A stretch of DNA of 64,000 nucleotides from positions 60,307-124,306 of the forward strand of contig NZ_JAJFET010000010.1 of the NCBI RefSeq assembly GCF_020707215.1, given 5' to 3'. Both the position numbers and the translations under genes were made by a program. This stretch comes from Sphingomonas sp. PL-96 (lineage in GTDB: Bacteria > Pseudomonadota > Alphaproteobacteria > Sphingomonadales > Sphingomonadaceae). Under the pieces are notes generated by a model. It had not been told where the DNA came from. It did not search any database and saw nothing but the letters and a program-made list of their open reading frames with translations. Below are positions 28,281-38,447 of the stretch, piece by piece; positions within the stretch are counted from its first letter, which is position 1, and each line of letters starts with the position of its first letter.

Positions 28281-29465
28281 TCAGGCCAGTTCGGACTTGA
28301 GCGCGTCGACCAGGTCGGTCTTTTCCCAGGTGAACAGGTCACCCTCCGCCTTGCGGCCGAAATGGCCATAGGCGGCGGTCGGCAGGTAGATCGCCTTGTT
28401 CATGCCCAGGTGGGTACGGATGCCCTTGGGGGTCAGGCGCACGAGCTTGGGCAGAACCGCCTCGATCTTCGACTCCTCGACGGTGCCGGTGCCGTGGGTG
28501 TCGACATAGAGCGACAGCGGCTCGGCGACGCCGATGGCGTAGCTCAGCTGGATCGTGCAGCGCTTGGCGAGGCCGGCGGCAACGATGTTCTTGGCGAGAT
28601 AGCGGCTGATATAGGCCGCCGAACGGTCCACCTTGGTCGGATCCTTGCCCGAGAAGGCGCCGCCGCCATGGGGTGCTGCACCGCCATAGGTGTCGACGAT
28701 GATCTTGCGGCCGGTGAGGCCTGCGTCACCGTCGGGGCCGCCGATTTCGAACAGGCCGGTCGGGTTGACATAGATGTGGCTCTGGTCGGCCGGCATCCAG
28801 CCCTGCGGCAGGACGTCCTCGAACACCGTCATCACATAGTCGCGCAGCTGCTTCTGGCCGGCGTCGCTGGACAGCGCCTTGCTGTGCTGGGTGGATACGA
28901 CCAACGCAGTGGCGCCGGTGGGGCGGCCGTTCTCGTACTTGAGCGTCACCTGGCTCTTGGCGTCGGGCTCCAGGAAGTCGACCACATTGGCGTGGCGGTC
29001 CTGCGCCATCTTTTCCAGGATGCGGTGCGAGTAATAGAGCGTCGCGGGCATCAGGTCGGGCGTTTCGTCGCAGGCGAAGCCGAACATGATGCCCTGGTCG
29101 CCGGCACCCTCGTCCTTGTTGCCGCTCTCGTCCACGCCTTGCGCGATGTGCGCGGACTGGCCGTGGAGGTGGCAGGCGAACTCGGCGGTCTGCCAGTGGA
29201 AGCCGTGCTGTTCATAGCCGATCTTCTTCACCGTATCGCGCGCGGCTTTCTCGATTTCGTCGAGGGTCGGGAACACGTCCTGGTTGCAGCGGACTTCGCC
29301 CGCCAGCACGACGCGCTGGGTGGTGACCATCGTCTCGCACGCGACGCGGGCGACCGGGTCGCGCGACAGGAACAGGTCGACGACGGCGTCGGAGATCTGA
29401 TCCGCGACCTTGTCAGGATGGCCTTCGGAAACCGACTCGGAGGTGAAGAGATAGTTGGAACGCAT
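28281..29465 (-). CDS. metK: S-adenosylmethionine synthetase
   Basis: Makes S-adenosylmethionine from methionine and ATP, a cytoplasmic essential enzyme. The 394-residue product begins [27 protein letters not shown] (ATP/Met site with the His/Asp pair). It has [21 protein letters not shown], the first MetK signature, and [19 protein letters not shown], the second. Length is normal. The ribosome site AAAAGGGAAAA precedes the ATG at 29465. It lies 71 bp after lnt on the same strand, and the gap forms a hairpin (see leader entry). It supplies the methyl donor for the neighbouring TrmB and for MiaB in the same region. Confidence 0.97.
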   Translation of the reverse strand: MRSNYLFTSESVSEGHPDKVADQISDAVVDLFLSRDPVARVACETMVTTQRVVLAGEVRCNQDVFPTLDEIEKAARDTVKKIGYEQHGFHWQTAEFACHLHGQSAHIAQGVDESGNKDEGAGDQGIMFGFACDETPDLMPATLYYSHRILEKMAQDRHANVVDFLEPDAKSQVTLKYENGRPTGATALVVSTQHSKALSSDAGQKQLRDYVMTVFEDVLPQGWMPADQSHIYVNPTGLFEIGGPDGDAGLTGRKIIVDTYGGAAPHGGGAFSGKDPTKVDRSAAYISRYLAKNIVAAGLAKRCTIQLSYAIGVAEPLSLYVDTHGTGTVEESKIEAVLPKLVRLTPKGIRTHLGMNKAIYLPTAAYGHFGRKAEGDLFTWEKTDLVDALKSELA

Positions 29466-29536
29466 GGTTTTCCCTTTTCTGGTGGGAAAGCGCGGCCGTT
29501 GCCATGCCGATATAAAGCCTTCCTTATATTCGTGCC
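29466..29536 (-). promoter_or_regulatory. metK leader with hairpin
   Basis: The 71-nt gap between lnt and metK contains an outer stem GGAAGGC/GCTTTCC (29517-29523 with 29485-29491) enclosing an inner CGGC/GCCG stem. The ribosome site AAAAGGGAAAA and the ATG follow. An A/T-rich ATATAAGG lies just upstream and could be a -10. It does not match SAM riboswitch classes I know (SAM-II, SAM/SAH), so a regulatory role is inference only. Confidence 0.3.
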
Positions 29537-31075
29537 CTAGCGGGTGCGCCGCTGGATGGCAACGCCGACCAGCGCCAGCAAAAGACCCACAATCGCCGCA
29601 ATCCAGTTACCGGCGCGCGCGAACAGCGTCGGCGCGCGGGCGGGGGGCAGCGGCAGCTCGATCGCCCCGGCCTTGCCCAGGGGGATGGTGGCGAGCAGCC
29701 GTCCGTCGGCGTCGATGATCGCGGAAATGCCGGTGGGGGTGGAGCGCAGGATCGGCAGGCCCTCCTCGATGGCGCGCATCCGCGCCTGCGCCAGGTGCTG
29801 GGGCGGACCCCAGGCGCCGAACCAGGCGTCGTTGGAGGGATTGAACAGCACGCGCGGGCGATGCGCGCGATCAACGATCCGTCCGGAGAAGATGATCTCG
29901 TAACAGATCTGCATGCCCACGGGACCAAAGCCCGGCAGGGTGATCGATTGCGGTCCAGGGCCAGGGGCGAAGTCGATGTCGCCCATCACCAGACGGGAGA
30001 GACCCAGCGGCTGAAGCAGCGTGCGCATCGGCAGATATTCGCCATAGGGTACCAGATGCGCCTTGTCGTAGCGGCCGACCAGTTGCCCGCCCGGCAGGAT
30101 CGCGAAGACGGAGTTGCCGCCGGAGGTCGCCTGGCCGCGGGCGTCGAACATCATGGCAGTGCCGCCCACCAGCGCCGCGTCGCGCGGGCCAAGGGCCGAC
30201 GCGATTTCCGCGCGCACCAGCGCCGGGTCGGCATCGTACCAGTAGCGCGGATAGCCATCCTCGACGAAGTAATGGAGCGTACCTTCCGGCCAGACGACCA
30301 GCCGCGGGGCGGGGCCGGGGCGGCCGCTCAGCGCCAGCAGTCGGTTGAACACCGTGGCCGGATAGGCCGGGTCCGCGACTTGGTCCTGGCCGATGTTGGG
30401 CTGGACGACCCGAACCCGCGGCGCTCCGGCGGGAGCGGTGGGATCAGGCGTGTGCAGCAGCGGCCAGCTCACGGCGAGCGCCACCCCGGCGACGGCCACA
30501 CCGGCCGGAAGCGCCCAGCGCCGATGCGCCGCGAGCAGCAATGCGCCGGCGGCCAGCACGGTCAGGCCGGAGAGCGCATAGGTGCCGATCCACGCCGCCA
30601 GATGGGCAATGCCCGGCACCGGCAGCCAGATCACGCCGATCGGGTTCCAGGCGTAGCCGGTAAACACCACCGCCCGCAGCCATTCGGCAAGGATCCAGGC
30701 TGCACCCGCGACGAGCGCAAAGGCGGCGTCCGGGTGCTCGCCCTTGCGCCCCAGCCGCCAGGCAAGCCCGCCGGCAAGCATCGGATAGATCGCGAGGTAG
30801 AGCGCCAGGCCCACGACCGCGAAATACCCCAGCACCGGCGGCATGCGATCCTGGAAGTCGAAGGCGTGCTGGATCCAGTTGTTGCCGATGGTGAAATGCC
30901 CCACCCCGAACAGCCAGGAGCGCCACAACGCAGACTTCAGGCTGGGGGCCGCATGGACGCAATGCAGCCACAGCGCGAAGGCAAGCAGGGTGAGCGGCCA
31001 CCATTGGAGCGGCGCGAAGCCGAGCGCCGAGACGGCACCGGCAAGAAGGACGAGCAGGGCAGGGGGAAGACGCAC
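29537..31075 (-). CDS. lnt: Apolipoprotein N-acyltransferase
   Basis: Inner-membrane enzyme adding the third acyl chain to lipoproteins. The N-terminal half has six to seven hydrophobic helices ([20 protein letters not shown] at the start). The C-terminal nitrilase domain carries the catalytic triad: Glu in LVVWPEGTL, Lys in [13 protein letters not shown] and Cys in [11 protein letters not shown] last helix ([16 protein letters not shown]) closes the protein. I chose the GTG at 31075 (512 residues), which starts right before the first helix. An ATG at 31183 would add 36 residues of unlikely sequence. lnt commonly follows corC; here five other genes lie between. metK is 71 bp downstream. Confidence 0.93.
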   Translation of the reverse strand: MRLPPALLVLLAGAVSALGFAPLQWWPLTLLAFALWLHCVHAAPSLKSALWRSWLFGVGHFTIGNNWIQHAFDFQDRMPPVLGYFAVVGLALYLAIYPMLAGGLAWRLGRKGEHPDAAFALVAGAAWILAEWLRAVVFTGYAWNPIGVIWLPVPGIAHLAAWIGTYALSGLTVLAAGALLLAAHRRWALPAGVAVAGVALAVSWPLLHTPDPTAPAGAPRVRVVQPNIGQDQVADPAYPATVFNRLLALSGRPGPAPRLVVWPEGTLHYFVEDGYPRYWYDADPALVRAEIASALGPRDAALVGGTAMMFDARGQATSGGNSVFAILPGGQLVGRYDKAHLVPYGEYLPMRTLLQPLGLSRLVMGDIDFAPGPGPQSITLPGFGPVGMQICYEIIFSGRIVDRAHRPRVLFNPSNDAWFGAWGPPQHLAQARMRAIEEGLPILRSTPTGISAIIDADGRLLATIPLGKAGAIELPLPPARAPTLFARAGNWIAAIVGLLLALVGVAIQRRTR

Positions 31076-31227
31076 GCGGCGGATATCGTGCGCTTTGCGG
31101 GCGCGGGCAAGCGGTTCGCGTCGCGGCGGAGTGCAGTGCGGCAATGCGTCAACCGGCTTCCGGGGAAACGCGCCGTCGTCCAAGGCGTTCTGCGATCAAC
31201 CCTGTTTCCAAGGTGAAGGACTCCTAA

Positions 31228-31530
31228 GTGAACGATCCCGTAACTGTCGACATTCCCCACAAGCTGGGCCGCGAGGGCGCCCGGACCCGGATTGAGGCGG
31301 GGCTGGGAAAGCTCGGCGCCATGTTCCCCGGCGGCAGCGTCACCGAGCATCATTGGGAGGGCGACACGCTTTCGTTCACCGTGCAGGCGATGGGTCAGCG
31401 GGTGGCGAGCCGGCTGGAGCTGTTCGATGACCGCGTGCATGCGCAGCTGGACCTGCCGCCCTTCCTGCGCCTGTTCGCCGACAAGATCCGGTCCAAGTTG
31501 CAGAAGGACGGGCCAGCGTTGCTGAAGTAG
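31228..31530 (+). CDS. Polyhydroxyalkanoic acid system family protein
   Basis: Small cytoplasmic protein of 100 residues from a GTG start (31228), preceded by AAGGACTCC. The sequence (VDIPHKLGREGARTRIEAGL, TLSFTVQAMGQRVASRLELF, ADKIRSKLQKDGPALL) matches the family annotated as polyhydroxyalkanoic acid system or PHA granule region protein. Its precise function is not established. No PHA synthase gene is nearby in this window, so the link to PHA rests on the family name alone. It is divergent from lnt and is followed by a lipoprotein gene on the same strand. Confidence 0.8.
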   Translation: MNDPVTVDIPHKLGREGARTRIEAGLGKLGAMFPGGSVTEHHWEGDTLSFTVQAMGQRVASRLELFDDRVHAQLDLPPFLRLFADKIRSKLQKDGPALLK

Positions 31531-31600
31531 CGCGCAAGTCGAGGTGGTGCTCGGGAACTCGGCCCATCTCGTTTCGGTTGTGCAAGGGTAGGAGAAGCCC

Positions 31601-32044
31601 ATGAAAGCACCGTTCTTCGTCCTGACCGCAGCCTCAGCACTGGCTGCCTGCTCGAACGATACGCCGGAGACGAACCAGGTTGCACTTCCCGTCGGCACTC
31701 AGATCGCCGACAATGGCGTCGTCGCCGCGCCACCGCAGGGTAGCGAGCCCAACATCCCGGTGGCGACCGGCGTCGGCACCGCATTTGGCCTGACCAAGCG
31801 GCAGCTGGAGGACGCAGAACTGCTGGGCGCCAACAATGCCGAACTCGCGGAAGTGGAGCGCACGACGACCGATGCGCAGGGCAACGTCAACGGCCTGGTG
31901 GTCGAGATCGATGCGGAGCCTGATCGTACCGTGCTGTTGCCGCTCCACGGCCTGGAGCCGGTGTCGGTGAACGGCCAGTGGCACCTGCGCGCCAAGACGC
32001 TGACGCGGGAGCAACTGCTGACCCTGCCCGAGGTGAAGGAGTAG
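31601..32044 (+). CDS. Small lipoprotein, possible PRC-barrel-like fold
   Basis: Product of 147 residues with a lipoprotein signal (MKAPFFVLTAASALAACS, Cys17). The mature part contains FGLTKRQLEDAELLGANNAELAEVERTTTDAQGNVNGLVVEID and a beta-rich end, a pattern reminiscent of PRC-barrel domains (an observation, not a proven match). AGGAGAAG precedes the ATG at 31601. It converges on the PQQ-type dehydrogenase gene across a 29-bp inverted repeat. Confidence 0.75.
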   Translation: MKAPFFVLTAASALAACSNDTPETNQVALPVGTQIADNGVVAAPPQGSEPNIPVATGVGTAFGLTKRQLEDAELLGANNAELAEVERTTTDAQGNVNGLVVEIDAEPDRTVLLPLHGLEPVSVNGQWHLRAKTLTREQLLTLPEVKE

Positions 32045-32132
32045 GCGGGCCCCTCATCCGTTCTCCATCATGCTGACGCAGGTCAGCATCCAGACACGCA
32101 GCGCCTGATCCTCCGGCCCGGGCGGCAATCTC

Positions 32133-32222
32133 CGTGCTCCTGCGCAGGCAGGAGCCCAGGGTTTCGCGCGCCAAGCGCTGTTGTTCTGCTTGGCCCTGGG
32201 CTCCTGCCTGCGCAGGAGCACG
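32133..32222. repeat. Palindromic intergenic repeat, family B copy 1
   Basis: Two perfect 29-bp inverted arms, 32133-32161 and 32194-32222, begin CGTGCTCCTGCGCAGGCAGG and surround a 32-bp spacer. The right arm ends 5 bp before the stop codon of the minus-strand dehydrogenase gene, between convergent genes, so its RNA hairpin may also act as a terminator. Confidence 0.9.
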
Positions 32223-32227
32223 TGCCC

Positions 32228-33562
32228 TCAGTGCGCGCCGGCTGCGCTGACCCGCCAGATCACGTTGCCGACGTCATCCGCCACCAGCAGGCCGCCGGTG
32301 CGGTCGGTGATGACGCCGACCGGGCGGCCCTGCGCCTCGCCATCCTTGTTCAGGAAGCCGGTCAGCACGTCGATGGGCTTCACACCCTTCACCGGGAAGC
32401 CGTTGGCGGCGAACGGCACGAACACGACCTTGTAGCCCGACGGCGGCACGCGGTTCCACGAGCCGTGCTGGCCAATGAAGGCGCCGCTGGCAAAACGCTG
32501 CCCGAGCTTCGCGTCGCCCGCAAAGGTGAGGCCCAGCGAGGCGGTGTGAGCGCCCAGCGCATAGTCGGGGCGGGCGACATATTCGCGCAGGTCCGGCCGC
32601 TGCGGCTGGACGCGATCGTCGATGTAGCCACCCCAATAATGCCAGGGCCAGCCGTAGAAGCCACCGAACTCGACTCGCGTCATATAGTCGGGCGGCATGT
32701 CGGACCCGATCATGTCGCGCTCGTTGACCACGGTCCACAAGGCGCCGGTCTGCGGTTCGAACGCCATGCCGTTGGGATTGCGCAGGCCGCTGGCATAGAT
32801 GCGGAACTTCTTCACCAGCGGGTCGACCTCCAGGATCGTCGCGCGGTTCTTTTCGACGTCGAGCCCGTTCTCGGCGATGTTGGAGGCGGAGCCGACGGTC
32901 ACGAACAGCGTCGGGCCGTCCGGGTTCACGACGACGTTGCGCGCCCAGTGGTTCGCGCCGCCGGGCAGGTCGACGACCTTTTCGGGCTGGGCGGTGATGC
33001 GGGTCTGGCCCAGCTGGAAGGGGAAGCGCACCAGCGCATCGGTGTTGGCAACGTAGAGCCACTTGTCCACCACCGCCATGCCGAAGGGCGAGTTGAGCCC
33101 GGTCAGCAGTGCGGAGCGCTGTTCGGCGACGCCGTCCCCGTCGGCGTCGCGCAGCAGCGTGATGCGGTTGGCGGATGGCACGCCCGCGCCGGCCCTGCCC
33201 ATGAACAGGCCCATCACCCAGCCCTTGAGCCCACCGCCCTCGCGCGGCGGCGAGTTGCTCTCCGCCACCAGCACATCGCCGTTCGCCAGGCGATAGAGCC
33301 AGCGCGGGTGGTCGAGGCCACGCGCGAACGGCTGGACGCGCAAGCCTGCGGCCGGCGTCGGCATGGCGTTGGCGCTCCAGCCGATCGGCTTGGCGATGCG
33401 GACGGTGGGCACGGTCTGTTCGCGCGCGCGGCTCAGCTGCGGCTGGGCGCCGGTCACGGCCTGTTCGGGCAGCTCCGCCCGGTCGGGGCTGAACAGCCAC
33501 CAAAGGAACGCGATCAGCAGGACAAGGGCAATGGCCGCGATGCGGATCAGGTGTTTGCGCAT
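32228..33562 (-). CDS. PQQ-dependent sugar dehydrogenase family protein (sorbosone/L-aldose type)
   Basis: Membrane-anchored periplasmic beta-propeller protein of 444 residues. An N-terminal helix (LIRIAAIALVLLIAFLWWLF) lacks an obvious cleavage site and probably anchors it. The propeller carries family motifs: FARGLDHPRWLYRLANGDVLVAES, ITLLRDADGDGVAE, LNSPFGMAV, RIYASGLRNPNGMAFEP, FYGWPWHYWGGY and FIGQHGSWNR. These match soluble glucose dehydrogenase/sorbosone dehydrogenase-like proteins. Cofactor and substrate are inferred from the family; PQQ synthesis genes are not in the window. The start at 33562 was chosen to include the anchor. No partner gene is adjacent apart from catalase. Confidence 0.85.
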   Translation of the reverse strand: MRKHLIRIAAIALVLLIAFLWWLFSPDRAELPEQAVTGAQPQLSRAREQTVPTVRIAKPIGWSANAMPTPAAGLRVQPFARGLDHPRWLYRLANGDVLVAESNSPPREGGGLKGWVMGLFMGRAGAGVPSANRITLLRDADGDGVAEQRSALLTGLNSPFGMAVVDKWLYVANTDALVRFPFQLGQTRITAQPEKVVDLPGGANHWARNVVVNPDGPTLFVTVGSASNIAENGLDVEKNRATILEVDPLVKKFRIYASGLRNPNGMAFEPQTGALWTVVNERDMIGSDMPPDYMTRVEFGGFYGWPWHYWGGYIDDRVQPQRPDLREYVARPDYALGAHTASLGLTFAGDAKLGQRFASGAFIGQHGSWNRVPPSGYKVVFVPFAANGFPVKGVKPIDVLTGFLNKDGEAQGRPVGVITDRTGGLLVADDVGNVIWRVSAAGAH

Positions 33563-33725
33563 GGCGTGAGGATTAGGGGCGACCTGCCGCCGCGCCAACG
33601 AAAAACGCGCCGCCGACGGATGGGAGAATCCCGTCGACAGCGCGCTCCACGGCGCTGCGCCTGTCGGCGGCAGCGCATTCGGGCGGCGGGAATGGGGGAG
33701 GCGCCGCCCGTACTCCGGATCGGAC

Positions 33726-35255
33726 CTATTTGGCGGCGTCGGCCAGCGCCATGCGGTCCATGTCCTTTTGCGTCTCGCGGTCCTCTTCCGACTTGCTCAT
33801 CGTCGCCAGCCGTTCGCGGATGCGTTCGGCCAGGTTGGCGTCGACCGCTTCGAAATGGCCCAGCTGGCGGTCGATGATGAACTGCGGAATGCCGTGCATC
33901 GCCTCGGCGATGTTGCTGGCGGTGCGGGCTTTCTGGTCCTCGTCGAACAGGTTCCACAGGTCGCGCGGCTGGCGGAAGTCGTCATTGCCCTCGCTGTGAT
34001 CCCAGTGCCAGGCGGTGCCCTCTACCTTGAGCGGCGGCTCCTTGTAGCGCGGGTCCTCGACCGGGCCGCCGAACGAGTTGGGCTCGTAATAGGCGTCCGG
34101 ATAGTCCTGGTTGGTGTCCTCCATGAAGCGGAGCAGACCGTCCTTGTGATAGGTGTGCACCGGCACGTGCGGACGGTTGACCGGCAGCGCCTCATAATGG
34201 GTGCCCAGCCGGTGACGATGCGCATCGGCATAGGAAAAGATGCGCGCCTGCAGCATCTTGTCGGGCGAGAAGCTGATCCCGCGCACGACGTTGGACGGGC
34301 TGAACGCCGCCTGCTCGATCTGCGCGAAGTAATTTTCCGGATTGCGGTTCAGCTCGATCTCGCCGACCTCGATCAGCGGATAGTCGCCGTGCGGCCAGAC
34401 CTTGGTCAGGTCGAACGGATTGTACCAGTGCTTGCCGACGTCTTCCTCGGGCATGATCTGGACGAACAGCTTCCACTTCGGGAACTCGCCACGGTGGATC
34501 GTGCCGTATAGCTCTTCCTGGAAGCTCTCGCGGCTCTTGGCGATAACTTCGCTGGCTTCCTTGTTGGTGTAGAACTTGTGGCCCTGCTGGGTCTTGAAGT
34601 GGAACTTCACCCAGTAACGCTCGCCTGCATCGTTCCAGAAGGAATAGGTGTGGCTGCCATAGCCGTTCATGTACTGCGGGCCCTGCGGCAGGCCGCGGTC
34701 CGACATCAGGATCAGCAGCTGGTGCATCGACTGGGGCTCAAGGCTCCAGAAGTCCCACATCGCAGTCGGGCTGCGCATGTTGGTGCGCGGGTGGCGCTTC
34801 TGCGTGCGGATGAAGTCCGGGAACTTGCGCGGGTCGCGGACGAAAAACACCGGCGTGTTGTTGCCGACGAGGTCCCAGTTGCCCTCCTCGGTATAGAATT
34901 TGAAGCTGAAGCCGCGCACGTCGCGCTCGGCATCGGCCGCACCCTGCTCACCGGCGACGGTCGAGAAGCGCAGCAGCATGTCCGTCTGCTTGCCGATTTC
35001 GGAAAAGATCTTGGCGTTGGTGTATTTGCTGATGTCGTGGGTGACCGTGAAGGTACCGAACGCGCCCCAGCCCTTGGCATGGACCACCCGCTCGGGAATG
35101 CGCTCGCGGTTCTGGTGAGTCAGCTTCTCGATCAGCTGATAGTCCTGCAGCAGCAGCGGGCCGAAACGCCCGACCGTGAGGGAATGCTGGTTGTCCCCGA
35201 CCGGCGCACCAGCAGAAGTGGTGAGCGTCGGGCGCTTCTTTTCGGCATCGGCCAT
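33726..35255 (-). CDS. katA: Monofunctional heme catalase
   Basis: Breaks hydrogen peroxide into water and oxygen. The 509-residue small-subunit catalase has the distal His59 in [14 protein letters not shown], Asn132 in [13 protein letters not shown] and the proximal heme tyrosine in [14 protein letters not shown] (about residue 340). The NADPH-binding type tail ends near residue 500. AGGAGA lies correctly before the ATG at 35255. No OxyR-type or Fur site could be called by eye in the roughly 300-bp upstream region, which also holds a family B repeat. A peroxide-defence role fits the neighbouring oxidoreductase. Downstream, a GC-rich inverted repeat (CGGGCGGC/GCCGCCCG) lies in the gap. Confidence 0.96.
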   Translation of the reverse strand: MADAEKKRPTLTTSAGAPVGDNQHSLTVGRFGPLLLQDYQLIEKLTHQNRERIPERVVHAKGWGAFGTFTVTHDISKYTNAKIFSEIGKQTDMLLRFSTVAGEQGAADAERDVRGFSFKFYTEEGNWDLVGNNTPVFFVRDPRKFPDFIRTQKRHPRTNMRSPTAMWDFWSLEPQSMHQLLILMSDRGLPQGPQYMNGYGSHTYSFWNDAGERYWVKFHFKTQQGHKFYTNKEASEVIAKSRESFQEELYGTIHRGEFPKWKLFVQIMPEEDVGKHWYNPFDLTKVWPHGDYPLIEVGEIELNRNPENYFAQIEQAAFSPSNVVRGISFSPDKMLQARIFSYADAHRHRLGTHYEALPVNRPHVPVHTYHKDGLLRFMEDTNQDYPDAYYEPNSFGGPVEDPRYKEPPLKVEGTAWHWDHSEGNDDFRQPRDLWNLFDEDQKARTASNIAEAMHGIPQFIIDRQLGHFEAVDANLAERIRERLATMSKSEEDRETQKDMDRMALADAAK

Positions 35256-35398
35256 GGCACGTCTCCTGATCGTCTGGGCACGTTGGTGCCGCAGTCGATG
35301 CAATGTCTCAAACGCAGAGAAGTGCCGACTGTGATCGGATTTGGCGATGGCGCTAGGGATTGCTGCGGTGAAGGGCGGCACTGCGCGTGCCGCCGGCG

Positions 35399-35482
35399 CA
35401 TCCCCGCGCAGGCGGGGATCCAGGGCCAAGCAGAACGGCCTGCGCTTAGTAACCCTGGGCTCCTGCCTGCGCAGGAGCACGG
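35399..35482. repeat. Palindromic intergenic repeat, family B copy 2
   Basis: An imperfect inverted repeat that opens with ATCCCCGCGCAGGCGGGGAT and ends with CTCCTGCCTGCGCAGGAGCA, matching the right arm of copy 1. It lies between katA and corC, upstream of katA. Confidence 0.8.
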
Positions 35483-35553
35483 AGAAGGAAGTGCGAAGTT
35501 GGGTACGTTGTCCCTCGTCGAAACCGGGAGGCCGTCCCGCGGCGGCCCCTCCG

Positions 35554-36477
<924 letters not shown>

Positions 36478-36487
36478 CGAAGTCTCG

Positions 36488-37000
36488 TCAATCCTCTCGA
36501 ACGGAATAGGGGTCGTGCAGGCCGAGCTGGCGCAGGGTTTGGCGTTCGATCTCCTCCATCGCCTCCGCCTCGGCCTCGTCCTGATGGTCATAGCCTAGCA
36601 GGTGCAGGCAACCGTGGACAATCAGATGGGTTGCATGGTCGGCAACCGGGATGTTGCGCTCTGCCGCTTCCGCCACGCACACGCCATGGGCGAGCACGAT
36701 GTCGCCCAGCAGCACCTCGCCATCGTCGGAGTTCTGCGTGACGGTGTCGAGCAGGTCCGGCTGGATCATCGGGAAGGACAAGACGTTGGTCGGCTTGTCC
36801 TTGCCCCGATACTGGCGGTTGAGCGCGTGCACCTCGTCGTCGGACGTGAGGCGGATCGCCACCTCGATCGCCGCCGGATCGGTCGACCAGCCGGCATAGG
36901 GCGTGCGCGCGAACGCCGCCTCGGCCGCACGGGTGGCGAGCGCTTCCCAGTCGAGGTCGCTGGGCCACTCGCCCTCTGGCAATACGGCGATATCAAGCAT
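36488..37000 (-). CDS. ybeY: Endoribonuclease YbeY (16S rRNA maturation)
   Basis: Zinc-dependent single-strand RNase in 16S rRNA 3' processing and ribosome quality control. The 170-residue product has the family motif H-x3-H-x5-H in VHGCLHLLGYDHQ, the conserved Arg segment (ALNRQYRGKDKPTNVLSFP) and a GDIVLAHGV block. It begins at ATG 37000, 54 bp downstream of phoH. The phoH-ybeY-corC-lnt neighbourhood is standard in alphaproteobacteria and supports co-transcription with corC. Confidence 0.95.
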   Translation of the reverse strand: MLDIAVLPEGEWPSDLDWEALATRAAEAAFARTPYAGWSTDPAAIEVAIRLTSDDEVHALNRQYRGKDKPTNVLSFPMIQPDLLDTVTQNSDDGEVLLGDIVLAHGVCVAEAAERNIPVADHATHLIVHGCLHLLGYDHQDEAEAEAMEEIERQTLRQLGLHDPYSVRED

Positions 37001-37054
37001 GCGGCGTCTTCCGGTTGTCGGCAGCGGGGACGGGTAGCCCGGCGGGGACGCCCG

Positions 37055-38053
37055 TCAAGCGTCCTTCCCCTCATAGGCTTCGACGATCCGGCCGACGATC
37101 GGGTGACGGACGACGTCGGCGGGACCGAAGCGGGCAAAGGCGATGCCCTCCACTCCCTCCAGCCGCGCGGTCGCATCCGCCAGGCCGGAGGCAGAGACGC
37201 CGCCCGGCAAGTCGGTCTGGTTCGGATCGCCGCACACCACCATGCGGCTGTTCTGGCCGAAGCGGGTGAGGAACATCTTCATCTGCGCAGGCGTGGTATT
37301 CTGCGCCTCGTCCAGGATCACGAAGGCGTCGGCGAGCGTGCGGCCGCGCATGAAGGCGATCGGCGCGATCTCGATCTCCCCCGAGCTGATCCGGCGCTCG
37401 ACCTGTTCGGCGGGCAGGCAGTCGTGGAGCGCGTCGTAGAGCGGGCGGAGATAGGGATCGACCTTCTCCTTCATGTCGCCGGGCAGGAAGCCGAGCTTCT
37501 CGCCCGCCTCCACCGCGGGGCGCGACAGGATGAGGCGCTGGACCGAGCCGGTGATGAGCTGTGCCACGGCCTGAGCGACGGCGAGATAGGTCTTGCCGGT
37601 ACCCGCCGGCCCGAGGGCGAAGATGATGTCGTGGCCGACGAGCTGGCGCATGTAGGACGCCTGCGCCGCGGTGCGCGGCACGATCGTCTTCTTGCGCGTG
37701 CGGATCATGATCGAGGCGGCATTGCCGCCGTCCGCGCGCACGATACCATCCAGCGTCGGCTGGTCGGCCATCGCGATCACGGCGTCGATCAGGCCGGGGT
37801 CGACCTCTTCGCCGCGCAGGATGCGGTGGTGCAGTTCCTGCAGCACCTCACGCGCGCGGGCGACCGACTCGGCCGAGCCCTCGATCCCGACGCGGTCGCC
37901 CCGCGCGGTGATGTAGACGCCCAGCCGCTCCTCGAGCGCGAGCAGGTTGCTGTCGAATTCGCCGAACAGCCGCGGCAGCATCTGGGGCTTGTCGAAGCTG
38001 ACCTCGACCCGGCTGCGTTCGCCGGAGCGGGCGGGAACGGGCTTGCGACTCAT
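37055..38053 (-). CDS. phoH: PhoH-family ATPase
   Basis: Cytoplasmic ATPase/putative RNA helicase, 332 residues. An N-terminal KH-like domain (about residues 15-75) is followed by the PhoH ATPase domain with Walker A GPAGTGKTYLA (about 145-155), Walker B VILDEAQNTTPAQ and the sensor SRMVVCGDPNQTDLP. This layout (KH plus ATPase) is the PhoH-like/YbeZ type that partners YbeY. The start at 38053 follows GAAAGGATC. It is separated from the upstream miaB gene by an inserted toxin-antitoxin pair and repeats. Confidence 0.94.
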   Translation of the reverse strand: MSRKPVPARSGERSRVEVSFDKPQMLPRLFGEFDSNLLALEERLGVYITARGDRVGIEGSAESVARAREVLQELHHRILRGEEVDPGLIDAVIAMADQPTLDGIVRADGGNAASIMIRTRKKTIVPRTAAQASYMRQLVGHDIIFALGPAGTGKTYLAVAQAVAQLITGSVQRLILSRPAVEAGEKLGFLPGDMKEKVDPYLRPLYDALHDCLPAEQVERRISSGEIEIAPIAFMRGRTLADAFVILDEAQNTTPAQMKMFLTRFGQNSRMVVCGDPNQTDLPGGVSASGLADATARLEGVEGIAFARFGPADVVRHPIVGRIVEAYEGKDA

Positions 38054-38447
38054 GCGATCCTTTCGTGGCGAACGCGGCGGGAAGGATCCGACGCGGTCAT
38101 GCGGTGGCGACCGTCAACGTGCACGGCCGGCGCTTGGTTGCGCTTGGGTGAGAAGGGCTGCCGGGCTGCATGCGGGCCAAGTGTGGCAGAGCGGCAGCCG
38201 GGACGACAGGGGGAATATGGGCGCCGCGCGCCGAAGTGCCAGAGGAGGACGGTGGTTTTTGCGGCTGGGGCAGGGGCCTGATCGACCAGACGCCCACCCC
38301 GCTTGTCTCGAGCAGGGATCGAGCTTGTCGAGAGCCCGTGTCGAGAGAGCCACCGCCACCGATTTCTCGATACGCCCTCTCGACAAGCTCGACGGCTACC
38401 CGAAACAAACGGAAGGGCATGGAGAGGTGAGGGCTGAAGTCACCCTC
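38054..38447. other. 394-bp gap between phoH and RES gene
   Basis: No convincing reading frame is present. The phoH-proximal part should hold the phoH promoter. A potential hairpin with arms GGCTGCCG and CGGCAGCC lies at about 38156-38202. The distal third holds family A repeat copy 2 (38301-38413). The spacing shows the toxin-antitoxin pair is not co-transcribed tightly with phoH. Confidence 0.6.
38301..38413. repeat. Palindromic intergenic repeat, family A copy 2
   Basis: Imperfect inverted repeat. The left part contains TCGAGCAGGGATCGAGCTTG and the right part TCGACAAGCTCGACGGCTAC followed by CGAAACAAACGG. It closely resembles copies at 25020 and 60483. It lies downstream of the RES toxin gene and upstream of phoH. 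Confidence 0.85.

Noticed and set aside
29466..29536. A known SAM riboswitch before metK
   Set aside because: I could not match the conserved nucleotides of SAM-II, SAM/SAH or other SAM classes; only a hairpin is supported.
32133..32222. CRISPR array or insertion sequence at the inverted repeats
   Set aside because: Only single palindromes with one spacer; no regular repeat-spacer series, no cas genes and no transposase.
38150..38447. Possible small genes in the phoH-RES gap
   Set aside because: Open frames there run through the palindromic repeat and encode the arm-derived peptides (such as SRDRACREPVSREP) seen at other copies, so they are not genes.
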